Positions 17,152 through 24,277 of a stretch of 64,000 nucleotides of DNA are shown in pieces (positions within the stretch are counted from its first letter, which is position 1; every line of letters begins with the position of its first letter). The notes under the pieces were generated by a model. The model worked only from the letters and a program-made list of their open reading frames with translations. It did no database searches and was not told where the DNA came from. This DNA is from Streptomyces sp. HUAS 15-9 (lineage in GTDB: Bacteria > Actinomycetota > Actinomycetes > Streptomycetales > Streptomycetaceae). The translations under genes and the position numbers were made by a program. The stretch lies in contig NZ_CP106798.1 in assembly GCF_025642155.1 (NCBI RefSeq), forward strand, positions 3,286,001-3,350,000, read 5' to 3'.

Positions 17152-18858
17152 TTATTGCGCGGCTACGCCGCGCGCGGTGGGGGCTCCGCCACCCACACCC
17201 CCCGCTGACGGGCCCTTCGCAGCTGCGAGGGGCCCTTCGACATCTTCCCTGGTCAGCCTCCGGTACGCGGCCTCGCCGGGCGGTCGCCACCACACGGGGT
17301 CGGCACACCGGAACCCCTCGCGCCGCAGCCGCGCCCGCTCGATCTTGTTGGTGGCCGTCACCGGCATCCGCTCCACCACCCGCACGAACCGGGGCGCCAT
17401 CTTCGTCCCGAGGTCGGGCTGGACCCGCAGGAACTCCGCGAAGGCCCCCGGGTCGAACCGCCCGGCCACGGTCGCCATCACCTGGTCCCCGGTCACCGGA
17501 TCCGGCACCCCGTACACGGCGACCGCCACCGCCCCCTCATAGCGGGCGACGATGTTCTCGATCATCGCGGCGGCCAGATTCTCCCCGTCGACCCGGATGC
17601 GGTCATCGGTACGGCCCGCGAAGTACAGATACCCCTCGGCATCCCGGTAGAAGAGATCCCCGGTCCAGTAGGCCCCTCCCCCACTCTCGGCTTCGCTCGA
17701 GCGGGGGGACCCCCATCGCCGTCGCTCGGCTTCCGCCGCCGGATTGCGCCAGTACCCCTCGAAGGGACTGGGCCCCTGATTCACCAGCTCCCCGATGGCC
17801 TCCTCACCATTGAGGAGCTGCCCGGCGGCATCGAATGCGGCCACCGGACACTCCCGCCCCGTATCCGGATCGCGCACCACCAGACCGGGCCCGGCGGGCC
17901 CCACCGCCCCCGCCGGAGTCCCCGGCGCCCACTGGATGGCCGCCCCACCCTCCGACGACCCGTATCCCTCCACCAGCCGCACCCCGAACCGCCGCTCGAA
18001 CGCGGCCGCGTCCACCGCCCCGGCTTCGGTGCCGAAGCCCAGGCGCAGGGGGTTGTCCCGGTCGTCCGGACGCGGCTCGGTGGCCAGGACGTACTGGACC
18101 GCCCGGCCGACATAGGTGAAGTACGTCGCCCGGTAGCGCCGTACGTCCGCCAGGAACCCGGACGCCGAGAACCGCCGCCGCAGCGCCACCCCCGCCCCGG
18201 CCGCCAGCGCGGGCGCCCAGTCCGCGATCACCGCGTTGCCGTGGAACATCGGCATGCAGATGTAGTGCACGTCGTCCGCGCGGACACCGAACTGCTCGAC
18301 GAGCGAGCGTCCGGCGGCGGCCAGCCGGCCCTGGGAACAGATCGCGGCCTTGGGCGCGCCGGTGGAGCCGGAGGTGAAGTAGAGCAGGACGCGGTCGGCG
18401 GGCCGGGCGCGGGCCGGGTCGGGTACGGCGCCGGCGTATGCGGCGAGGAGGTCGTCGTACGCATCGGTGTCGGTCACCAGGAGCCGTACCCCGGGCAGGT
18501 CGAGGCCGTCGAGGAGGGGCAGGTGGGCCTTCTCGGTGACGAGGAGCGGGCACTCGGTGTGCAGGATGTCGCGGGCCAGTTCCGGGCCCCGGCGCGTGGG
18601 GTTGATCCCGGCGACCGCCGCGCCGGCGAGCGCGGCCGCGCTCAGCCACAGCGGGAACTCGGGGGTGTTGTCGAGCAGCACCCCGATGTGCGGTTCGGCG
18701 GCGGGCGGCAGCAGGTCGGCCAGGAGCGCCGCCCGGACGGCCGCGCCGGCGGCCACCTCGTGATGGGTCAGCGCCCGGTCCTCGAACCACAGTCCCGGCC
18801 GGTGGTCGTCCCACCGCGCCACCACCAGCTCCGCGACCGTGCGCATCCTGGAGTCCAT
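17152..18858 (-). CDS. AMP-dependent acyl-CoA synthetase/ligase
   Basis: 568 residues from ATG 18858. The ANL-superfamily motifs are clear: the ATP-phosphate loop LLYFTSGSTGAPKA (A3), VEGYGSSEGGAA (A5), GAYWTGDLFYRDAEG (A7), YFAGRTDDRIRVDGENLAA (A8) and the C-terminal catalytic Lys in VTATNKIERARL (A10). It activates a carboxylic acid as acyl-AMP and probably transfers it to CoA, like the fatty-acid CoA ligases. Residues ~381-394 (RWGSPRSSEAESGGG), just before A7, come from an in-frame Streptomyces repeat element and are absent from the usual family pattern. The C-terminal Gly/Ala-rich tail is also nonconserved. Confidence 0.87.
   Translation of the reverse strand: MDSRMRTVAELVVARWDDHRPGLWFEDRALTHHEVAAGAAVRAALLADLLPPAAEPHIGVLLDNTPEFPLWLSAAALAGAAVAGINPTRRGPELARDILHTECPLLVTEKAHLPLLDGLDLPGVRLLVTDTDAYDDLLAAYAGAVPDPARARPADRVLLYFTSGSTGAPKAAICSQGRLAAAGRSLVEQFGVRADDVHYICMPMFHGNAVIADWAPALAAGAGVALRRRFSASGFLADVRRYRATYFTYVGRAVQYVLATEPRPDDRDNPLRLGFGTEAGAVDAAAFERRFGVRLVEGYGSSEGGAAIQWAPGTPAGAVGPAGPGLVVRDPDTGRECPVAAFDAAGQLLNGEEAIGELVNQGPSPFEGYWRNPAAEAERRRWGSPRSSEAESGGGAYWTGDLFYRDAEGYLYFAGRTDDRIRVDGENLAAAMIENIVARYEGAVAVAVYGVPDPVTGDQVMATVAGRFDPGAFAEFLRVQPDLGTKMAPRFVRVVERMPVTATNKIERARLRREGFRCADPVWWRPPGEAAYRRLTREDVEGPLAAAKGPSAGGVGGGAPTARGVAAQ
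17676..17715. repeat. Short palindromic Streptomyces repeat inside the ligase gene
   Basis: A C-tract, the core CTCTCGGCTTCGCTCGAGCG and a GGGGGGACCCCC tail form the kind of REP-like element scattered between Streptomyces genes. Here it sits in frame within a coding sequence, encoding about 14 residues ahead of the conserved TGD motif. Confidence 0.7.
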
Positions 18859-18898
18859 GGGGGCGCACCTTAGATGACGCACCCTCAGATGGGGAGGC

Positions 18899-19339
18899 TC
18901 ATGCCGAGGTGTGGTACGACACCATGAAGCCGACGCAGAACACGACGATCACGCCGAGGAACGCCAGGATGCCCAGCGTTCCGGCCGCGTTCTTCACCGG
19001 GCTCGGCCTGCGGGCGGTGGCGACGGTCTCCTGGCCCTCGGTGTAGTACACGGTCACGAAGTCGCCCTCGACGACGGTCGCCGGGCCGTCCTGCTCCTCG
19101 AAGCGGACGGAACGGCCGTCGCGTGCCGTGAACTCGTAGACGTGGTGCAGCCTGGTGCGCACGGAGGTGTCGTTCGCGCCCCCGTGGGTCGTGGTGAACA
19201 TCCTCAGGCACCGGGCCTTTGCCGTGAGGCCGCTGTTCCAGGCACTGCTGAGCTGCAGCGACCGGCGCACCACCCGGTACGCCACGAAGAGAGCGCAGGC
19301 CATGATGAGGCCAGGAGCCGCGTAGAACATCGCATCCAT
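18899..19339 (-). CDS. DUF3592-type two-helix membrane protein
   Basis: 146 residues with a membrane helix at each end (FYAAPGLIMACALFVAYRVV and ILAFLGVIVVFCVGFMVSY). Between them is a soluble beta-rich domain containing HHVYEFTARDGRSVRFEE and GDFVTVYYTEGQETVATA, which is the DUF3592 pattern. Both ends would lie near the membrane with the middle domain on one side. Function is unknown. It is on the same strand as the ligase upstream. Confidence 0.75.
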   Translation of the reverse strand: MDAMFYAAPGLIMACALFVAYRVVRRSLQLSSAWNSGLTAKARCLRMFTTTHGGANDTSVRTRLHHVYEFTARDGRSVRFEEQDGPATVVEGDFVTVYYTEGQETVATARRPSPVKNAAGTLGILAFLGVIVVFCVGFMVSYHTSA

Positions 19340-19448
19340 CGTTCCCCCCAGGATCGGTACGCCGTCAGGTCGGACGGCGTGTGGGGAACGTACCCGTGAG
19401 TAGTGCGGGATTCGCTCAAGTAAGGCTCAGAACTGCGGGGGCCTCGTC

Positions 19449-19476
19449 GCGGTGGCCCGCTCGCGCGGGCCACCGC
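19449..19476 (-). terminator. Terminator downstream of lpmP
   Basis: A perfect 12-bp stem: GCGGTGGCCCGC, loop TCGC, GCGGGCCACCGC. It lies 29 bases beyond the lpmP stop on its transcribed side. Confidence 0.8.
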
Positions 19477-19504
19477 TCTCCTCCATCGTCCTGCCCGGAC
19501 CGGG

Positions 19505-20110
19505 TCAGAACGTGACGTCCGAGCAGGCGTAGAACGCGTTGCCGGTGTCGGCGATCGTCCAGACCGCGAGGATGACGTGATGACCGCTCAGGCCGGACGG
19601 CAGTGTGCCGCTGTGGCTGAGCGTGGCGGGCGGGCGCTGCCCGTTGTAGGGGACCGTGAGGAACGGTGTGGTGTTGAGGTCCGAGCGGGACAGGGCGTGG
19701 TTCTGGTTCCAGCCCTGCCTGGTGACGTAGTACTTGAAGTCGGTCGTGGCGTGCATGGCGGTGAACTGCCAGCGGAAGGTGTAGCTCTGGCCGCCCGTCA
19801 CCCTGGTCGTCGGCCAGGCCGCACCGGACGGTGCCCTCGGCGAACTGAGCTGGGCGAACCGGCTCAGTCCGCCGTTGCAGAGCTGTCCGTCGGCGGGACC
19901 GCCCGCCGGGAAGCCCTTGGGGCCCTCTACGCTCTGCGGCTCCCACTGGATGTCGCCGCAGTTGGTCACGGTGCCGTTCTGGCAGAGCTTCTGCCTGCTG
20001 ATGGGGAGGTCGGTGTAGCCGTGCCCGCTGGCACCGCCGGTGGAGAGCACGAAGGCTCCGGCGGTTGCCACGCCCAGCACGGCTGCGGACAACTTGGTCT
20101 TTGTGCGCAT
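19505..20110 (-). CDS. lpmP: Secreted AA10 lytic polysaccharide monooxygenase (LpmP-like)
   Basis: 201 residues. The signal peptide ends at GASG, giving mature N-terminal His30, the amino-terminal half of the copper histidine brace; His120 (FTAMHATT) is the likely second ligand. The chitin-binding type-3/AA10 fold is supported by HGYTDLPISRQ, paired cysteines and the C-terminal ILAVWTIADTGNAFYACSDVTF. AA10 enzymes oxidatively cleave chitin or cellulose. In S. coelicolor a protein of this type next to cslA is reported to take part in deposition of the tip glucan. The gene lies about 4 kb from cslA in this window, which agrees with that role. The symbol is by context. Confidence 0.85.
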   Translation of the reverse strand: MRTKTKLSAAVLGVATAGAFVLSTGGASGHGYTDLPISRQKLCQNGTVTNCGDIQWEPQSVEGPKGFPAGGPADGQLCNGGLSRFAQLSSPRAPSGAAWPTTRVTGGQSYTFRWQFTAMHATTDFKYYVTRQGWNQNHALSRSDLNTTPFLTVPYNGQRPPATLSHSGTLPSGLSGHHVILAVWTIADTGNAFYACSDVTF

Positions 20111-20207
20111 GCTGCCGCTCCTGGAGAACGTGGGGGAAGTTCAGTGAGCTGTGCAGGTCTAGACCAAGTCCCAGATTATTGCCGTTAGTTGAACATGTCC
20201 ATACCAA

Positions 20208-21329
20208 TCACGGCGCCGCCTCCCCACGCCCCGAACAGAACGCCACGGTCAGGTCCCGCACCAGCACCTTGCGCTCGTAGTCGTCGAGTTCGACGAGACC
20301 GCGCATGGTCAGCCGGGTCACCGTGTCCTCCACCGAGTCCACGACCGAGCTGAGCATGGTGGCCCGCTGCTGCGCGTCCAGCGCGGCGATCCGGCGGCGG
20401 TGCATGGCGGCGGCCACCTCCGGGGCGTACTCCACCCGCACGGGCTGCACGGAGAACACCTCGAGCCCGACGGGCGCCGCGTCCGCCACGACCATCCGGG
20501 TCAGCGCGTCCGTCGCCGCCTCCACGGCGCCCTTCCACGCACCCGGCATCTCCACCGGCACCCGGGCCAGCGCGGCCTCGACGCACTCGCGCAGATACGA
20601 CTCGTGGTCCTCGACCCCGAGGGCGGCCCGCGCGGTGTCCCGCACCCGCCACACCACCAGCACCACCACCCGCAGCGCGACCCCGTTGCCGTCGGCCGCG
20701 GGCATCGGCTCGCTGCGCCAGTGCCGCAGCCGTACATCGACCCGGCGGCGCAGCACCAGCGGATTGACCCAGAGCAGGCCGGTGCGCCGGACCGTCCCGC
20801 GGTAGCGCCCGAACAGGCCGAGCACCCAGGCCCGCCCGGTGGTGCCCCGGGCCAGCCCGCCGAAGCCGAACAGACCGAGCGCCCCCGCCCCGGCGTACGC
20901 CGCCCACTGGGCCGAGCCGACACCGGCACCCACGTAGACCGGCAGCCGCAGCGCCTCCACGGCGAGCGACGGCAGCACGCCCGCCCACCAGGAGGTGGCC
21001 AGACACCCGGCCACACCGCCGACGCCGGCGAGCACCCCGGCCGCCCCGGGCAACACCCGCGCCGGGCGTTCGGACAGGTCGGGGTCGAGCTCCGGGACCG
21101 GCCGGGCCTTGGCGGGGGCCGGACGTCTGAGCCGCGGCTGCTCGCCGGTGCCCTGTCTGCGGGCCACCACCGCGGTCCGCATCGGCACCGGTGACGGGTC
21201 GGGGTCGTCACGGAACAGCAGATGGACGGGGATCTCGGTGGTGGCCTCGTTCTGGATCAGCCGGGCGGGACGGGTCGGCCCCTCGGGTGGTCCCTCCGGC
21301 TCGGGCGAGTGGGATGTGGTCGTACTCAT
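20208..21329 (-). CDS. SPFH/Band-7 domain membrane protein
   Basis: 373 residues from ATG 21329, which has GGAGG five bases upstream. The Pro-rich N-terminal ~90 residues are cytoplasmic. Two hydrophobic helices follow (about residues 92-112 and 133-155), then a Band-7 domain (about 175-350) with GLLWVNPLVLRRRVDVRLRHW, a middle VVVLVVWRVRDTARAALGVED, and HRRRIAALDAQQRATMLSSVVDSV. Flotillin-like proteins scaffold membrane complexes. Lying between lpmP and the NlpC-type hydrolase gene on the same strand, it may organise the glucan/cell-wall machinery at the tip, but that is inference. Confidence 0.8.
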   Translation of the reverse strand: MSTTTSHSPEPEGPPEGPTRPARLIQNEATTEIPVHLLFRDDPDPSPVPMRTAVVARRQGTGEQPRLRRPAPAKARPVPELDPDLSERPARVLPGAAGVLAGVGGVAGCLATSWWAGVLPSLAVEALRLPVYVGAGVGSAQWAAYAGAGALGLFGFGGLARGTTGRAWVLGLFGRYRGTVRRTGLLWVNPLVLRRRVDVRLRHWRSEPMPAADGNGVALRVVVLVVWRVRDTARAALGVEDHESYLRECVEAALARVPVEMPGAWKGAVEAATDALTRMVVADAAPVGLEVFSVQPVRVEYAPEVAAAMHRRRIAALDAQQRATMLSSVVDSVEDTVTRLTMRGLVELDDYERKVLVRDLTVAFCSGRGEAAP

Positions 21330-21473
21330 GCGTGCCTCCAGCCTCCGCGCCAGATGCGTCACAACAGGTGGTACAGACGGGTCGTCAGGTCGTACGGACG
21401 GGTCACAGGGACGGGCAGGGCGAGGTCATGGGGACAGACCGGCGCCGCACATGGTCGTTCCGGGTCATCCGGG

Positions 21474-22850
21474 TCATGAGAAGAGCCGCCGCCAGGTCTC
21501 CGGGCCCGGATAGCCGTCCGCGGCACCGCCCCGCCACCCCTGGGAGCGCTGGAAGGCCTCGACCGCCCGCCGGTCCGCCTCGCCCCAGCGCGGCCCCGGC
21601 CTGGTGGCGTAGGTGGCGTAGACGGAGCCGAACCCCTTCTCGACCAGCCGCTGCCCCAGCTGGGTGACGTACTCGTTCTCCGCCCCCGGACGGAACAGGT
21701 TCCGGCCGGGATAGCCGGGGACACCGTGCGAGGCCGGCAGGCCGGCGGTGCCGGTCGCCGCGGGTGTCTTGGCCGTGCCGCCCGCCGCGGCCGGGATGTT
21801 CTTGCCCTTCCCGGTCGTCAGCAGGTCCCAGGTGACCGGTCCGGGCAGGCCGTCGGCGGCCGTGCCGGTCCACCCCTGGGCCTGCTGGAACGCCTGGGTC
21901 GCCCGTCGGTCCGACTCCGTCCAGACGGGGCTCGGACCCTTGGTGTAGTAGGACCCGGCGCCGCGGGCGATCAGCATCCGGCCGAGCTGGGTGACGTAGT
22001 CGTTGTTCGCCCCGGGGCCGAAGAACTCCGCTCCCGGATACGGCACCGCCTTGGTGGTACTGGCCGGTTGCGCTCCCGCCGCGCTCTCGGTCACTCCCTT
22101 GTACCGGTAGGGGACGTACCGGTCGGAGTTGCTCCAGTAGGCGTAGGGGGTCGACTGGCGGCGGGCGTGCGGGGGTGTCTGTTCGTAGGCGGTGTAGTAG
22201 GTGTGCGTGTAGTCCGTCCAGCCGCCGAAGATCACGACGTGCGAGCCCTTCTCGGGGTTGTCGGGATTGTGGAACAGCAGGATGTCGCCGGGCTGGAGCG
22301 CGTCCTTGGCGATCTTCACCCCGTACTCGCCGAGGCTGCCGGTCCATTCGTTCCCCGGCAGCCCCCAGGCCATGGAGACATAGCCCGAGCAGTCCTGCCG
22401 GTAACCGTCGGACCAGTAGTCCTCCATGCTGTACGGCACCTTCGCGGCGATCCAGGTCTTGGCCCGGTTGATGATGTCCGTACGGGTGGTCGCGGGGGCG
22501 TCGGCCGGGGAGACGGGCCCCGCCGGCTTCCCGCGGGGGCCGTGCAGCGGCGCTCTGCCGCCCTGGGGGGTGTCGGACTCCCCGCCCTGCGGGGTGTCGG
22601 ACCCGCCGTCCGCGGGGACGCCGGGCCGGTGGGGGGCATGGGAGGCGTGGGAGGCCGTGAGGGCCATGGCCGGCTGGCCCGCGCCGACGGCGGCGGACGC
22701 GGCGGCGGCCACGACCAGGGCGCGCCGGGCGGCCGGGTGACCGCCGAAGCGGCCGGCGAGAGGATACGGGCCCACCCGCCGCCAGTGGACGCATCCGGGG
22801 CAATCGCAGTCACTCACGGGATCGAATTCCTCGAATACCGGAGCCACCAT
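21474..22850 (-). CDS. NlpC/P60-like hydrolase with two peptidoglycan-binding repeats
   Basis: 458 residues from ATG 22850 (GAGGGG upstream). A short N-terminal Cys cluster (CDCPGC, Cys15/17/20) precedes a membrane/export segment RRALVVAAAASAAVGAG. The amidase domain (about 150-290) has the catalytic Cys in RQDCSGYVSMAWGLPG and His in GSHVVIFGG. Two C-terminal repeats (about 300-375 and 385-458) share the pattern YPG-x3-F-x-PG-x-(N/E)N(D/E)YVTQLG and end in LPGPVTWDLL and YPGPETWRRLF, like peptidoglycan-binding modules. It may open or bind the cell wall where the cslA glucan emerges. The export route is unusual because of the cysteine-rich leader. Confidence 0.8.
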   Translation of the reverse strand: MVAPVFEEFDPVSDCDCPGCVHWRRVGPYPLAGRFGGHPAARRALVVAAAASAAVGAGQPAMALTASHASHAPHRPGVPADGGSDTPQGGESDTPQGGRAPLHGPRGKPAGPVSPADAPATTRTDIINRAKTWIAAKVPYSMEDYWSDGYRQDCSGYVSMAWGLPGNEWTGSLGEYGVKIAKDALQPGDILLFHNPDNPEKGSHVVIFGGWTDYTHTYYTAYEQTPPHARRQSTPYAYWSNSDRYVPYRYKGVTESAAGAQPASTTKAVPYPGAEFFGPGANNDYVTQLGRMLIARGAGSYYTKGPSPVWTESDRRATQAFQQAQGWTGTAADGLPGPVTWDLLTTGKGKNIPAAAGGTAKTPAATGTAGLPASHGVPGYPGRNLFRPGAENEYVTQLGQRLVEKGFGSVYATYATRPGPRWGEADRRAVEAFQRSQGWRGGAADGYPGPETWRRLFS

Positions 22851-23055
22851 GCGATTCCCCTCACATTCCTGATTCAAATGTCCGCAAATGTGCACATTGC
22901 ACAGTTTCCCAACTGTCTTCCCGACGCGCATGTTGACGGTCCGAATGATGTACGGCCACCCGAGCGCCCCTCGGGGGCGGGGAGGGCCGGAGCCCACACC
23001 TCCCCGCTGGTCGGGAGCACCCCTGGAGGTCGGGTAGAGTTCTCGTTGTCAGCAG

Positions 23056-23129
23056 GCGCCGCTAGCTCAGTTGGTTAGAGCAGCTGACTCTTAATCAGCG
23101 GGTCCGGGGTTCGAGTCCCTGGCGGCGCA
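23056..23129 (+). tRNA. tRNA-Lys (CTT), third copy
   Basis: Identical to the copies at 6153 and 17022. The eight bases before it (GTCAGCAG) also match those before the first copy. A -10-like TAGAGT lies at about 23034. A strong terminator follows seven bases downstream. Confidence 0.97.
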
Positions 23130-23135
23130 CCGACC

Positions 23136-23169
23136 GGAAGGCCCCCTCGCCAGCGCGAGGGGGCCTTCC
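23136..23169 (+). terminator. Terminator of the third tRNA-Lys
   Basis: A perfect 15-bp stem (GGAAGGCCCCCTCGC with GCGAGGGGGCCTTCC) closed by a CAGC loop, directly downstream of the tRNA. Confidence 0.9.
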
Positions 23170-23249
23170 GCATGGCGGGTTCCATGGCCGGGTTCTTTCG
23201 TATGGCCGGAACCAGAGCCTCCTCCCGATTGGCCGGATACCCTCTGGCC

Positions 23250-23972
23250 ATGGCAGCCCGAGACCTGCAGGAGCGGATCAAGAAGCTCATCGTCGACCGG
23301 CGACTGCCCCCCGGGGCCCCGCTGCCGACCGAGCCCGAGCTGATGGTGTTCCTCGGCGCGAGCCGGAACTCGGTGCGGGAGGCGCTGAAGGCGCTCCAGG
23401 CGATGGGCATCGTGGAGATCCGGCACGGCTTCGGCACATATGTCGGCCCGATGTCCCTCGCACCCATGATCGAGGGCCTGGCCTTCCGGACGGTCGCCGG
23501 GCACTACCGGGGCGAGGACTCCCTGCTCCAGCTGCTCGAACTGCGCGAGGCGGTGGAGAGCGGACTGGTCGCCCGGCTGGCCGGACGACTGCCGGAATCC
23601 GACCTGATTGAACTGGAAGGTCTTGTCGTCCGTATGGAACAGGAGGCCGCACAGGGAGCCGGCCTCGCCGAGACCGACCGAGCGTTTCACGCCACCCTCT
23701 ACCGAGGGCTGGACAACGTGTTGCTGAGCGAGGTGCTGGAGGCATTCTGGGACGCCTTCCACCGCGTCCAGCGGGATCTGCTGGACGTACCGCAGGACCC
23801 GAGGGTCACCTGCCGCCAGCACCGGGAAATCCTGGACGCGGTCCGGTCCGGTGATTCCATACGGGCGGAGGAGGCCATAAGAGACCACTTCGGCAATATC
23901 CGTGCCCGCCTGTCAACGACCGACACGACTCATCCACAAGATCCCCACACGCGCCACAATGAACGCGTATGA
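23250..23972 (+). CDS. GntR/FadR-family transcriptional regulator
   Basis: 240 residues from ATG 23250. A longer frame begins at 23172, but its first 26 codons look nonconserved and neither start has a strong ribosome site. The N-terminal winged helix includes LQERIKKLIVDRRLPPGAPLPTEPELMVFLGASRNSVREALKALQ and HGFGTYVG. The FCD effector domain follows (LLELREAVESGLVARLAG, DRAFHATLYRG, QHREILDAVRSGD) with the metal-binding Asp/His positions of that family. It lies 300 bases upstream of cslA on the same strand and behind a tRNA terminator. Whether it controls cslA is not shown. Confidence 0.85.
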   Translation: MAARDLQERIKKLIVDRRLPPGAPLPTEPELMVFLGASRNSVREALKALQAMGIVEIRHGFGTYVGPMSLAPMIEGLAFRTVAGHYRGEDSLLQLLELREAVESGLVARLAGRLPESDLIELEGLVVRMEQEAAQGAGLAETDRAFHATLYRGLDNVLLSEVLEAFWDAFHRVQRDLLDVPQDPRVTCRQHREILDAVRSGDSIRAEEAIRDHFGNIRARLSTTDTTHPQDPHTRHNERV

Positions 23973-24277
23973 CCGGTAAACACCGTGTTTCCCATCTTGC
24001 GATCATGAACACCACCGTAGAACCCTGGTTGTTCAAGCTGCGGCGTTTTCGCGGCACTTGGGGGGTAGGTAAGCGGTTGCCAGGTCTGCGGGGAGAAGGG
24101 GCCCCGTCCAGGAACGGATGCCGAGGGGGGCATCTTGCAACCGGAGGACCGCAGTCCATGTCTATAAGGTGTGGAGAGCCTGTGGCCCAATTGACGCGGC
24201 CGGGCGGGTCAAGGGGGACCTGACGGCCGATCGGAAACCGACAGACACGCGGTGACCCGCGTGTGGGGGGATGACTC
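23973..24277 (+). promoter_or_regulatory. Long leader/promoter region of cslA
   Basis: 305 bases without a supported gene. Just before the ribosome site is a perfect hairpin, ACACGCGG-TGAC-CCGCGTGT (24245-24264), followed by GGGGGG and then ATG 24278. A stem this close to the Shine-Dalgarno could gate translation. A TATAAG sequence near 24163 is a possible -10, but no matching -35 is convincing. Confidence 0.5.

Noticed and set aside
6153..23129. Integrated element or attachment site at a tRNA-Lys gene
   Set aside because: All three tRNAs are complete, no integrase lies next to them, and the genes between look like core chromosome.
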